Assembly: GCA_023399355.1 (NCBI GenBank)
Contig: JAEWQC010000282.1
Span: 1 to 12,175 of the forward strand
Source of the DNA: Bacillota bacterium
Lineage (GTDB): Bacteria > Bacillota > Clostridia > Acetivibrionales > DTU013
Length of the DNA: 12,175 nt
Direction of reading: 5' to 3'
Shown: positions 1-7,969 of the stretch, one piece after another
Layout of the letters: each line of letters starts with the position of its first letter
Position numbering within the stretch: position 1 is the stretch's first letter
Translations under genes and position numbers: made by a program
Notes under the pieces: generated by a model
Told to the model about the DNA's origin: nothing
Database searches by the model: none
The model's input: the letters and a program-made list of their open reading frames with translations, nothing else

Positions 1-136
1 CTATAGGGGTTGGGGAAATCTTTGCGCCTCGTTATAAGTTTATCCGTAAATAAAGTGAATACATCGACAGCTCATGTCTGATTTCACGCTATGATGCCGC
101 TGGAGGTGAGCCTTCTGCGATCTGCTCTGCCGAGAA

Positions 137-191
137 AAGGGGACATTCCTCAGCCATCGACGCCCATCTCACAGCAGAGTTCAGTCCCCTT
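137..191. repeat. 55-bp inverted-repeat element (8-bp arms)
   Basis: The arms AAGGGGAC (137-144) and GTCCCCTT (184-191) are perfect inverted repeats around a 39-nt centre. A second pair, CTCTGC (125-130) and GCAGAG (174-179), interlocks with the first, so an RNA could form an H-type pseudoknot. Read on the minus strand, the arm GTCCCC is followed by TTTTC, which gives a weak terminator-like look downstream of the solute-binding protein gene, although the loop is very long. Short GGGGAC...GTCCCC repeats are also common at the edges of small mobile elements in Clostridia. No transposase is visible here. The rest of bases 1-250 holds no gene that I can support. Confidence 0.4.
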
Positions 192-250
192 ACCTTATGG
201 AATTTATGCTGTATGTCCTCTGTTACATAATTGATTTAGTACTTAATTGC

Positions 251-1864
251 CTATTTGTTTGAAGCCTTCCATGCATCCGCCTGCTTCTGGATTTCTTTAA
301 TAATATCGTCCATGCCGTTGGACTTGAGCTTGCCCACAAATTCGTCAATATAGGAATCAACCTTCGACTCTTTCAGTTGGGCTTTTGCCAGAGCAGTCAG
401 ATACTGGCTCTCAACATTCGCACATGCCGCGATTTGGTTGGCGATGGGGTCGGTATTGACCGTAAAGCCCAGGTGGCTTGCAATAGAGGCCTTTTGGTTG
501 TCCTCCTTCATCTTCGTCAGGAAGACATTGTCCGGGCCGGCCAGGCTTTCAGGTGCCTGGGTAATCATGAGATTTCCGATAGCAGCGCCATACCAGGCCC
601 TGTAGGTAGGATTCTTCGGGTCGGTCGACGGGCGCGGAACTCCTGTAAAGATCATCTTGCCGTTCGCGTCCAGAGCATAGTGCACTCCTTCAACTCCAAA
701 ACGCATCAAAGTAGCCACCTTCGGATCCGTATTAGCCAGATTCAGGAGCATCATTGCACGTTCAGGATTTTTGCAGTTGGCTGATACAGCGCTGTATGCC
801 GTCTGAATGGCATTTGTATCTATCCAATACCTTGACGGGTCATAAATCTGAAAATTCGTATCGTCCGACATCCACTTCCCGTCGCCGGTATAGGTAAGTC
901 CCCAGGCCCAATCTCCGGCAGTAATGCTGTTTTTATAGTCCACATCGGTATTGGAGTAATCAAGTATGCCTTTTTCTCCCATCCGAGCCATTGATTTGGC
1001 CATCTTCTTGAATTGAGGAGTCTCATACAGGTCAAAAATCGTATTGTCATCTTTGCCTGTAATATCGTCTATCTCCGGTATGTTGCAAACCACGCCCTGC
1101 GGAAGTCCGCTGAACTGTTCGAGAGCGAACCAGACAGGCATGATATCGTCAAAACCGACTGCCAGCGGATCCTTTATATCGGTGCCTAGTACCTTGTCCC
1201 TTTTCTCCTTTGCCATTGTCAAAAAGTCTTCAAGGTCAGCCGCGGACCGGATACCTGTCGTCGGCAGCTGATCCTTTATTCCAAGCTTTTCGGCCAAATC
1301 GACATTCCAGTTTGTGGGGATGATATAAGCATTGTCTTTCAGACAGGGAATCCCGTAAATATGGTCGTTCACCTTCATGCCCTTCCATATCTGATCGTTA
1401 AAAAGAGCTTTCGTATCCGATGCGTATTTGTCCAGTAAATCGTCAAGCTCGTAAAACGAGCCCTGGGAAGCAAACGTGCCGTATTTTCCGCGTTGCGTCC
1501 CAACTATGCCCACGTCGGAGCCAGAACTTAACAGAACCGGAAGCTTCTGATCGACTTCATCCCATGAGGTAAACTGATGGATCGTGACCGTTGCGTTTAT
1601 CAGGGGCTTGATGTAAGTGTTGAGGGCATTGTTCACCGTCTTCACATCTTCATCGTTCCCCAGATGGGCACCGATGTACCAGTCCAAAGTGACGGGTTTC
1701 AGCTCTGTAGTGCTTGGAATGCCTGAAGCCGCGGCTTCCTGAGTTCCGGTTGACGCTGTCTGAGCGTCGTTGTTCTGACTGCCGCAAGCGGCCATCGCGA
1801 GCATCATTAGCAGAGCCATAGCAATGCATAGGATTTGCTTCCAGTTTAGCAACCTTTTTTCCAT
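251..1864 (-). CDS. Extracellular sugar-binding lipoprotein (ABC importer, DUF3502 type)
   Basis: This 537-residue protein is the substrate-capturing subunit of a carbohydrate ABC importer, anchored to the outer face of the membrane. The N-terminus has a basic start, a hydrophobic stretch and a lipobox LAMAAC with the lipidated Cys at residue 27, followed by a Gly/Ser/Asn/Thr-rich linker. The core resembles the LplA/LipO solute-binding family. The last ~70 residues, from LGFTVNTDP to the end, match the DUF3502 pattern (GFxxxxxPIxNQIAA...EYLxxL...W near the C-terminus). The start is supported by GAGGAGGAAG about 8 nt upstream of ATG. It is the last gene of the operon and follows two permease genes, with a 122-nt hairpin-rich spacer that may raise its expression. 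The sugar bound cannot be read from the sequence; the neighbouring GH2 gene hints at a glycoside or uronide. Confidence 0.9.
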   Translation of the reverse strand: MEKRLLNWKQILCIAMALLMMLAMAACGSQNNDAQTASTGTQEAAASGIPSTTELKPVTLDWYIGAHLGNDEDVKTVNNALNTYIKPLINATVTIHQFTSWDEVDQKLPVLLSSGSDVGIVGTQRGKYGTFASQGSFYELDDLLDKYASDTKALFNDQIWKGMKVNDHIYGIPCLKDNAYIIPTNWNVDLAEKLGIKDQLPTTGIRSAADLEDFLTMAKEKRDKVLGTDIKDPLAVGFDDIMPVWFALEQFSGLPQGVVCNIPEIDDITGKDDNTIFDLYETPQFKKMAKSMARMGEKGILDYSNTDVDYKNSITAGDWAWGLTYTGDGKWMSDDTNFQIYDPSRYWIDTNAIQTAYSAVSANCKNPERAMMLLNLANTDPKVATLMRFGVEGVHYALDANGKMIFTGVPRPSTDPKNPTYRAWYGAAIGNLMITQAPESLAGPDNVFLTKMKEDNQKASIASHLGFTVNTDPIANQIAACANVESQYLTALAKAQLKESKVDSYIDEFVGKLKSNGMDDIIKEIQKQADAWKASNK

Positions 1865-1897
1865 AATACTTTCTTCCTCCTCATTTTGTATTCATTT

Positions 1898-1981
1898 GTA
1901 TTTATGCTTGAATGGCATAATACTTCTTTATATCATTGCCAAAGCAATCTCCAGGAGCCGGGTGGGGCCCGATGACCCCGG
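1898..1981 (-). promoter_or_regulatory. Hairpin cluster between permease and binding-protein genes
   Basis: Three potential RNA hairpins lie in the spacer between the LplC-type permease stop and the binding-protein ribosome binding site. (1) 1958-1981 is GC-rich, directly after the permease stop, with CCGGG pairing CCCGG; alternative pairings of the G and C runs are possible. (2) 1935-1948 is ATTGC-CAAA-GCAAT. (3) 1898-1923 has a 9-bp stem with one bulged T and a 7-nt loop. No T-run follows hairpin 1, so it is not a simple terminator. Such spacers often protect the binding-protein segment of the mRNA from 3'-5' decay or cause partial termination. That role is inferred. Confidence 0.4.
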
Positions 1982-1986
1982 GGCGC

Positions 1987-2967
1987 TTATTCTTTGATGC
2001 TGCCAACCACCATGCCCTGGACGAAATACCGCTGGAAAAAGGGGTAGGCAAATAGAATCGGCAGGATTACAACTACCGTGCAGGACATGCGCACACTTTG
2101 TTCCGGCAAGCCCTTCATCATCGCAATCATTTCGGGCGACCTTGCGACATGGGAGCTGTTTTTCATAAAATCCAGATTGGCTTCCAGATTCCACAGCATT
2201 GTTTGCAGCGGGATCAGCCTGGCTTTGGAACTGTCAATGTACAAAAGGCCAGTAAACCAGTCGCCCCACCGGCCTACCAGTGTAAATAATCCCAATGTGG
2301 CCAGTCCTGCCTTCAAAAGAGGCGTCACAATACTGAAAAATATCCTGAAATGACCGGCGCCGTCTATTCTGGCGGCTTCAATGAGCCCATCCGGGATTGC
2401 CGATTTCATGAACGTGCGCAGGATGATAACTCCCCAGCACCCCACCAGTCCGCTCAGCAGAAATATCCATATGGTATTCTGCAGATGAAGATATCTCGTG
2501 TTCAATATGTACGAAGGGATCAGTCCGCCGCTGAAAAGCATGGGAATAAACATAAACCAGGTCAGAAACTTGCGGTAGGGAAAATCCTTCTGAAAAACCA
2601 CATATGCCATTGTACTTGTGAAGAGCAGCGTTAAGACCGTCCCCACCACAGCATAAAAAATTGTAATCACATAGGAGTTGATGATTTGATCACCGGTTTG
2701 AAAAAGATATTTATAGGCATCCAGCGTAAATCCTTCGGGGAAGAAGGAGTAGCCTTTGTGTTGCAAGGATGCCTTAGTGGAAAAAGAGATGATTATCATC
2801 AGCACCAGCGGGGCCACCGTACTAAGGCCGATTATACCAAGTATCGCCATGAATATGTTATTCCATCCCCAGGAAAGCAGCAGCAGTTTGTTTTCTTTTT
2901 GCTGTTCCCTTTGTTTGTTCTTTCTTCGTCCAAATCCCACAGTTGTTCGGTCCTGCGCTAGTTTCAT
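1987..2967 (-). CDS. Sugar ABC transporter permease, LplC/YtcP type
   Basis: This is an integral membrane subunit of the binding-protein-dependent sugar importer. With the start chosen here it has 326 residues. A basic N-terminal tail precedes the first membrane helix (about residues 37-60 of this form), and about six helices are expected. The EAA loop that docks the ATPase reads EAARIDGAGHFRIFF (residues 197-211), a classic form. The C-terminus FQRYFVQGMVVGSIKE is the usual end of this family. A start four codons further upstream (2979) is open, but the sequence there (GGAGG at 2973-2977, 5 nt before the ATG at 2967) is itself the ribosome binding site for the downstream Met, and the upstream ATG has only a poorly spaced AGGA. 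The ATG at 2967 also overlaps the stop of the small upstream ORF (ATGA). It pairs with the LplB-type permease to form the channel. Confidence 0.9.
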   Translation of the reverse strand: MKLAQDRTTVGFGRRKNKQREQQKENKLLLLSWGWNNIFMAILGIIGLSTVAPLVLMIIISFSTKASLQHKGYSFFPEGFTLDAYKYLFQTGDQIINSYVITIFYAVVGTVLTLLFTSTMAYVVFQKDFPYRKFLTWFMFIPMLFSGGLIPSYILNTRYLHLQNTIWIFLLSGLVGCWGVIILRTFMKSAIPDGLIEAARIDGAGHFRIFFSIVTPLLKAGLATLGLFTLVGRWGDWFTGLLYIDSSKARLIPLQTMLWNLEANLDFMKNSSHVARSPEMIAMMKGLPEQSVRMSCTVVVILPILFAYPFFQRYFVQGMVVGSIKE

Positions 2968-3050
2968 TTTAGCCTCCATATCCTGATCACGTCGGATGGA
3001 CCGCCGTACCTTTTTCTCTTCATATCGTTCTTTTGTTCCGGAGAAGACAT
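2964..3050 (-). CDS. Small 28-residue ORF between the two permease genes
   Basis: An ATG at 3050 lies 5 nt after GAGGGG (3056-3061). It opens a 28-codon frame beginning MSSPEQKND and ending VIRIWRLK, with TGA at 2964-2966. Its stop overlaps the ATG of the LplC-type permease as ATGA, a typical translational-coupling junction, and its own start comes 12 nt after the LplB-type permease stop. The peptide is very basic in its second half (a KRKR run, eight Lys/Arg against three Asp/Glu) and has no membrane segment. I do not recognise a family. It could be a real small protein, or a coupling leader whose translation delivers ribosomes to the permease start. It is not part of the permease, because it is in a different frame. 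Confidence 0.5.
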   Translation of the reverse strand: MSSPEQKNDMKRKRYGGPSDVIRIWRLK

Positions 3051-3062
3051 AAAGTCCCCTCT

Positions 3063-3983
3063 TTAAAACATCGCAAGATCCGGGTCGATTTTGCTCACAA
3101 TCTTATTCACCGCAAGCAGCATAATCAATCCCACCACGGACTGGTACACTCCCGCCGCCGTTGCCATACCCATATTGCCCAAATTCTGCAGCCCGTTGTA
3201 TATATAGGTATCGATAATGCCCGTTACCGGGAACAATACCCCGTGGAGGTTCATTTGCGGGACCGTGTAAAAGAGTCCGAAATCCCCTCTGAAGATGCCT
3301 CCGACATTGAGAATGGTAGTGATTCCTATGACAAAGCGCAGGTGAGGAAGGGTGATAAACCTGGCCTGCCGGAATTTTGATGCGCCGTCCAGCACAGCGG
3401 CTTCATAATAATCGTTTGAAATACCCGAAATGACCGCAAGGTAAAGCACTGTATTATAGCCCACGTTCTTCCATGCGTTTACTACCACCAACACATACGG
3501 CCATATTTTGATCTGTGCGTACCAGTTCGTATGCAGTCCCAATATTGAATTCACAAGGCCGTAATTCATTTCAAGAAACGAAGCCACCAAAACATATACC
3601 ACTGCCCAGGACATGAAATACGGCATTATGTAAACCGTCTGAAGAACCTTGGCTGTACGGCGGGTACGCAGCATGCTGAGCATGACTGCGACAATTATGG
3701 AAAGCAGCGTGTTCAACACAATAAATACCACGTTGTAAAGCAAGGTATTCCGGGTGATTGTCCATGCGTCCGTACTGGCAAAGAGAAACTCGAAATTTTT
3801 AAAACCTGAAAATGGGCTGCCGAATATGCCCTTCCCGTTATTGTACTTTTGGAATGCCATGATGATTCCCGCCATCGGTATGTAGCTGAACAGAAGGGTG
3901 TACAAAACCGTTGGAGCCGCCATTATATAAAGCGGAACATCCCTTTTTTTAAAGATACGGAGCTTTCTACCTGCGCTTGTCAT
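3063..3983 (-). CDS. Sugar ABC transporter permease, LplB/YteP type
   Basis: This 306-residue protein is the first of the two membrane subunits of the sugar importer. Its N-terminus is a short basic tail followed by VPLYIMAAPTVLYTLLF and the FSYIPMAGIIMAFQKY segment, both typical of the LplB family. The EAA cytoplasmic loop is YYEAAVLDGASKFRQARFI (residues 192-210), where the ATPase would dock. About six helices are visible, and the length is usual for the family. The start is supported by AAGGGGAGA ending 5 nt upstream of the ATG. It follows the GH2 gene after 26 nt and is followed by the small ORF after 12 nt, so the set is clearly one transcript. No ATPase gene is present in the window. 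Confidence 0.92.
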   Translation of the reverse strand: MTSAGRKLRIFKKRDVPLYIMAAPTVLYTLLFSYIPMAGIIMAFQKYNNGKGIFGSPFSGFKNFEFLFASTDAWTITRNTLLYNVVFIVLNTLLSIIVAVMLSMLRTRRTAKVLQTVYIMPYFMSWAVVYVLVASFLEMNYGLVNSILGLHTNWYAQIKIWPYVLVVVNAWKNVGYNTVLYLAVISGISNDYYEAAVLDGASKFRQARFITLPHLRFVIGITTILNVGGIFRGDFGLFYTVPQMNLHGVLFPVTGIIDTYIYNGLQNLGNMGMATAAGVYQSVVGLIMLLAVNKIVSKIDPDLAMF

Positions 3984-4009
3984 GCAATCTCCCCTTATTC
4001 GTGATTATC

Positions 4010-5716
4010 TTAGTCCTTTTTGGCATCCCATTTTTTAAAAGCTTCCTGAAGCCTGTAGTATGACAGCTTTGGCCTTCTGTACAGATCCAGCGCTCCTTTG
4101 TGATTGATCCCCATGGGTCTGGACGGCCACCTTGCCACACCGTCGATTACCCAGGCGGAGACCCTGAAATCATTGAAGGTCCATACGATCTGGCCCACGA
4201 TATAGTCCTTTGAAACATACAAATCGACAAGCGACTCAAGATATTCTGCCTGGGCCTCCTCGGACCATTTTAATTGCGCCTTGCAGGAATGATTCCCATA
4301 GATTGCCTCCCATCCTCCTGAGGTCATGAGAACGGGCTTTTCGGGATATCTTGCGGCTATTTTATCCATCATGGCGCCGCCTTCCTCGATCGAGTGTCCG
4401 TTATACCATCCCAGCCAATAATTCACCCCAACCACATCAAAGTATTCGTAGGTCCTGTCCTCGGTTGGGATGTCGGAGGCATGTACGGTAAAACGGGTAG
4501 GATCCAGTTCTTTTGCGAGCTTTATGTATTTGGGTACGAAATCCACAGCCGCGTCCTCGTAGGTTTTGCATTCGATGAAAAGGCTCCAGAACATGATGCA
4601 GGTTTCGTTCTTGTAATACTTGATGGTTTCCTTCATCTGACGGTTTGCCAGTTCCAGCAGTTCGGGATTTGAAAACTGCTCTTTTTTGAAATTGACATTG
4701 GGCACCTCGGCTATGACAAGCATCCCCGACTCGCTGGCAATTTCATATTCCTTTAAATGATGGGGGTAATGGCAAAGCCTTAAAAAATTTGCGCCGCCCT
4801 TTTTGCATAGCTCGTAATCCCTGCGCAGAATATCGTATGAGAAGGTCCTTCCGGTGACGGGATACTCCTCGTGCTTTGAATATCCTTTCAGGTAGATCAC
4901 CTTGCCGTTGAGGAGTACTTTTCTATCTTTTATTGAAAACTCCCTGACGCCGATCCTATGTTCCCATTCGTCCACCAGTTTGCCGTTGCGGCTCAAACTA
5001 ACCTTGAAGTCGTACAGGAACGGGCTGTCGGGCGACCACAATTTCGGATTTTGTATTGCCAGTCTCATGTTTTTCCGGGAGCTTTGCACGCTTTCAGTTA
5101 TATTGTAAATCGGACCGTATACGTCTTTGTCTTTCACCGATACGTGAATGGAATAAATGTTATCCGCATTAAAATTGCCAATATCAACTGACAGGCTCAC
5201 GCATCCGTCCATTTTGGTGATTACCGTGACATCGTCGATCCAGCTTGCCCCTGTGCCTATAATGGATACATCCCTGAATATGCCGCCGTAATTGAACCAA
5301 TCCACGCCGATTGGCGGCGACGTCATATCGGTAATCGTGCTGTCCACCCGGACAGTAATTGTATTTTCCGCATTTAATGCAAGGAAGCCCGTTATATCGA
5401 TTTCGAAAGGCGTGAATCCGCCTGTGTGAGCTCCAGCTTCTGCTCCGTTGACCCATATCCGGCATTTGTAATTCACTCCGTTGAAAAACAGGATGTACCT
5501 GTCAACGTCCTCCATGCTTTCAAAAACAAATCTTTTAAAATACCACGCAATCCCTTCGTATTCAAACAGATCCTCCCGCAGCTCATTCCAGCACGAGGGC
5601 ACCCAGATATCTTCCGTACCGTCAGGGATACTCTTGTCCCAATGATTCGCAAGCCCCTCGTCTGCCCTGTCGGGTTTGAATTTCCAATAGGATTTTAAAG
5701 TCATTTCTTTCAGCAT
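4010..5716 (-). CDS. GH2 beta-glucuronidase-like protein lacking the canonical nucleophile Glu
   Basis: This 568-residue protein has no signal peptide, so it is cytoplasmic. It shows the three-part GH2 layout: a jelly-roll sugar-binding domain (about 1-160), an Ig-like domain (about 161-262) and a TIM barrel (263 to the end). KHEEYPVTGR (281-290), RLCHYP (313-318), VNYWLGWY, WSEEAQAEYL and WTFNDFR match beta-glucuronidase landmarks, and NHK at 538-540 fits the N-x-K motif that reads the uronate carboxylate. The acid/base site reads WSLFIE (Glu382), so the Asn that normally precedes it is Ile. The nucleophile site, TEFGAEA in relatives, reads TSGGWEA with Ser466 in place of Glu. It may therefore be inactive, use another residue, or bind rather than cleave. 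The start is supported by GGAGGA about 4-5 nt before the ATG. It is the first gene before the two permeases and probably acts on the imported sugar. Confidence 0.85.
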   Translation of the reverse strand: MLKEMTLKSYWKFKPDRADEGLANHWDKSIPDGTEDIWVPSCWNELREDLFEYEGIAWYFKRFVFESMEDVDRYILFFNGVNYKCRIWVNGAEAGAHTGGFTPFEIDITGFLALNAENTITVRVDSTITDMTSPPIGVDWFNYGGIFRDVSIIGTGASWIDDVTVITKMDGCVSLSVDIGNFNADNIYSIHVSVKDKDVYGPIYNITESVQSSRKNMRLAIQNPKLWSPDSPFLYDFKVSLSRNGKLVDEWEHRIGVREFSIKDRKVLLNGKVIYLKGYSKHEEYPVTGRTFSYDILRRDYELCKKGGANFLRLCHYPHHLKEYEIASESGMLVIAEVPNVNFKKEQFSNPELLELANRQMKETIKYYKNETCIMFWSLFIECKTYEDAAVDFVPKYIKLAKELDPTRFTVHASDIPTEDRTYEYFDVVGVNYWLGWYNGHSIEEGGAMMDKIAARYPEKPVLMTSGGWEAIYGNHSCKAQLKWSEEAQAEYLESLVDLYVSKDYIVGQIVWTFNDFRVSAWVIDGVARWPSRPMGINHKGALDLYRRPKLSYYRLQEAFKKWDAKKD

Positions 5717-5831
5717 TTAATCCTCCAATATCCCGTTACGTCAAGTAAATTCTTCCGATATAATTAGTGTACTTAGAATCTACATCCCGAACAATCTTCT
5801 TTCTTTACAAGAAAATCTCTTTTTTTTACCT

Positions 5832-5854
5832 TTCAAGCATCATTCCAGCTTGAA
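5832..5854. repeat. 7-bp inverted repeat spanning the chemoreceptor stop codon
   Basis: TTCAAGC (5832-5838) and GCTTGAA (5848-5854) are a perfect pair separated by 9 nt, overlapping the last codons and the stop of the chemoreceptor gene. On the minus strand it is followed by AGGTAAAAAAAAG, so it lacks the T-run needed for an intrinsic terminator of that gene. On the plus strand the T-run precedes it. It could be an mRNA 3'-end hairpin or an operator in front of the GH2 gene. Confidence 0.3.
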
Positions 5855-7969
5855 TCTTGATATCGCCTGTTCAAGATCCTTCGCGGCATCCCCCAGGAGT
5901 TTGGCATTGTTTGCAAGCTCCTCGATGCCCGAAAGCTGCTCCTGTGTCGCGGCTGCAACTTCTTCCGACGAAGCCGCAGTCTGTTCCGAAACAGCGGATA
6001 TGTTTTGTATGGAAGACATGGCCTGTTCCTTGTTTTCTTCCATTTCCACAATACGCGCCATGATCTGTTCCACCTGATCGGCCAGCGTTTCCATGGAATT
6101 CTTGATACTCCCGAAAACATGCTTTGTATTCATTACCGCTTCATTCTGTGATTTGAGGATTGTTTCCGTCGACTCAACCTTAACAACCATCTTTCCCATT
6201 TCATCCTGAATCGTCCTTATTATGGCTGCAATCTCGTGTGCAGCCTTCATCGACTGCTCAGCCAGCTTTCTTACCTCATCCGCAACTACGGCAAAGCCCT
6301 TGCCCATCTCGCCGGCTCTTGCCGCTTCAATTGCGGCATTCAACGCGAGCAAATTTGTCCGGTCCGCTATTTTTCCTATTACATTGATTATCTTGCCTAT
6401 CGATTTTGAATGCTCATCAAGTAACTGAATATCCTGCATGACCTCTCTTGATATCGAATTGGTCCTTTCCGACCTCTCCTCCAGATCAAGAATCGAGGCC
6501 ATACCATGACCGGTCATCTCCTTTGTGTCAAGTGTAAGTCTGTCGATGGATCTGGCATTTTCCGCCACGTTATTTATCCTGTGTGCCAGATAACCTATTT
6601 TTTGAACGCCCTGCTCCGCATCGGCTGCCTGCGCAGACGCGCCGCCGGATATTTCCTGGATTGTGTAGGTTATTTCATGCGATATCCGTGATACCCGATC
6701 CGATGTGCTTGCAACTGTCCATGCGGAATCAGCAACTCTCCCGGATGTGATCCGGGCTTGCGCAATAAGGTCGCGCATGCTTGATATCATGGTATTTACA
6801 CTTTTCAAGAGAGTTCCCAGTTCATCCTTCCGCCTTGACGTAAAATTCATTGAGAGATCCCCTGAGGCAGCTTTGCCTGTCGCATCGATTATTCTCTTGA
6901 TGGTGCTGTTCATACTGTTTGCCATCAGTACCCCGATTCCCATTGCAATTAGTATTGCGACCGGTACCAGTATTACGGTGGTCGCGAATATCGTTCTTGC
7001 AGCTGAATTCAGTTGGGCTGAAGGGATAAGGGCTGCGAGCCTGTAGCCTGTATCGCCTATTTGGGAATAGCACATCAAATATTCCGAATTCCTGTACCTT
7101 ACGGAAGCTTTTCCATTATCACTCATCGATGTGGATATCTTCTTATAAAAATCCAATCCGGATATATTGGTGTTTTTGGCCGAATCCCCAAGATTCGTCA
7201 TATCACGTCCGTCAGGACTGATCAGATGCACTTCGCTTCCCTTCCCAAGGTTGATATCTGTCAATAACTTATTTATGAAATCAGGTTTTAAGTTTACAAT
7301 AATCAAGCCTGTTTTAAGACCGGCATTCAAGTTTTTTATGACTCTTGATTCGGACATACTGAATGCGGATGCAGTATTACCGGTAATCTTGTCGATTTCC
7401 GGATGCAGACCCAACCAGCTGCCTCTGTCCGAAGCCAGAACTTTTTTGTAAAAATCGGTATTCTTCACGTCGTCCAGTGCCACGGAGGGTGTATTCTTCG
7501 AGTTGTCTGAAGTGATCATCTTGTTCCCGCCAGCTATCAATAATACATTTTCAACATATTGATTGGTCACGCTGATATTCATCAGGTTTTTCTCTATGTT
7601 GGCCTCCAGCTTGTTTTCCGTTAACATATCACTGCCATCCGTTGTGTCGGATAAACCCAGGGTATAGTTCTGAACATCTTGTGATACGGAAAGCTGAAAA
7701 ATGATATTATCTATCGAAGTCATTACTGCTTCCAAGTATTTGCTGCTGCTTTCGACCGTTGAAACCGACGATTGCCCGATCACTCCCGAAACAGCTTTAG
7801 ATGTGCCGATATAGGATATAAAGCCCTGTATGACAAGAAATGCGATTGGTACGGAAAATGCCAGAATCAGTTTTGTCCGTATATTTCTAAATCCTCTGAG
7901 CAGACTTGTTTTTGTGATTGCTGCAATCGTGACAGTCATAATTCTCTTTAGTTTTCCATACGCATTCAT
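5840..7969 (-). CDS. Methyl-accepting chemotaxis protein
   Basis: With the start chosen here it has 709 residues. It is a transmembrane chemoreceptor: TM1 at about 32-54, an extracytoplasmic sensor region of about 270 residues (dCache-like in size and in its YMCYSQIGDTGYRLAALIP ending), TM2 at about 325-351, HAMP at about 352-404, and a long helical signalling domain. The highly conserved hairpin tip runs from IADRTNLLALNAAIEAARAG through GKGFAVVADEVRKLAEQS (about 534-573), the contact site for CheA and CheW. The frame is open upstream to a TTG at 8095, but the ATG at 7969 has GGAGGA (7978-7983) 8 nt before it while the upstream starts have no good site, so 7969 is preferred. It lies just upstream of the sugar operon on the same strand and may sense that sugar or its loaded binding protein. 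The ligand is unknown. Confidence 0.9.
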   Translation of the reverse strand: MNAYGKLKRIMTVTIAAITKTSLLRGFRNIRTKLILAFSVPIAFLVIQGFISYIGTSKAVSGVIGQSSVSTVESSSKYLEAVMTSIDNIIFQLSVSQDVQNYTLGLSDTTDGSDMLTENKLEANIEKNLMNISVTNQYVENVLLIAGGNKMITSDNSKNTPSVALDDVKNTDFYKKVLASDRGSWLGLHPEIDKITGNTASAFSMSESRVIKNLNAGLKTGLIIVNLKPDFINKLLTDINLGKGSEVHLISPDGRDMTNLGDSAKNTNISGLDFYKKISTSMSDNGKASVRYRNSEYLMCYSQIGDTGYRLAALIPSAQLNSAARTIFATTVILVPVAILIAMGIGVLMANSMNSTIKRIIDATGKAASGDLSMNFTSRRKDELGTLLKSVNTMISSMRDLIAQARITSGRVADSAWTVASTSDRVSRISHEITYTIQEISGGASAQAADAEQGVQKIGYLAHRINNVAENARSIDRLTLDTKEMTGHGMASILDLEERSERTNSISREVMQDIQLLDEHSKSIGKIINVIGKIADRTNLLALNAAIEAARAGEMGKGFAVVADEVRKLAEQSMKAAHEIAAIIRTIQDEMGKMVVKVESTETILKSQNEAVMNTKHVFGSIKNSMETLADQVEQIMARIVEMEENKEQAMSSIQNISAVSEQTAASSEEVAAATQEQLSGIEELANNAKLLGDAAKDLEQAISRFKLE

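Noticed and set aside
3..53. End of a plus-strand frame reading IGVGEIFAPRYKFIRK then stop
   Set aside because: Sixteen codons at the window edge with no recognisable family; it could be the tail of a gene to the left, but this cannot be supported.
377..784. Long plus-strand open frame opposite the binding-protein gene (135 codons)
   Set aside because: It is a shadow of a well-supported lipoprotein gene; its composition is not protein-like and it has no ribosome binding site.
5717..5839. Promoter for the GH2 operon, such as TTGTTC with TACACT at 17 nt, or TTGACG near the start
   Set aside because: The first pair matches only 3 and 4 of 6 bases, and the second would put the -10 on the ribosome binding site. 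Transcription may come from a weak regulated promoter or from the chemoreceptor gene.
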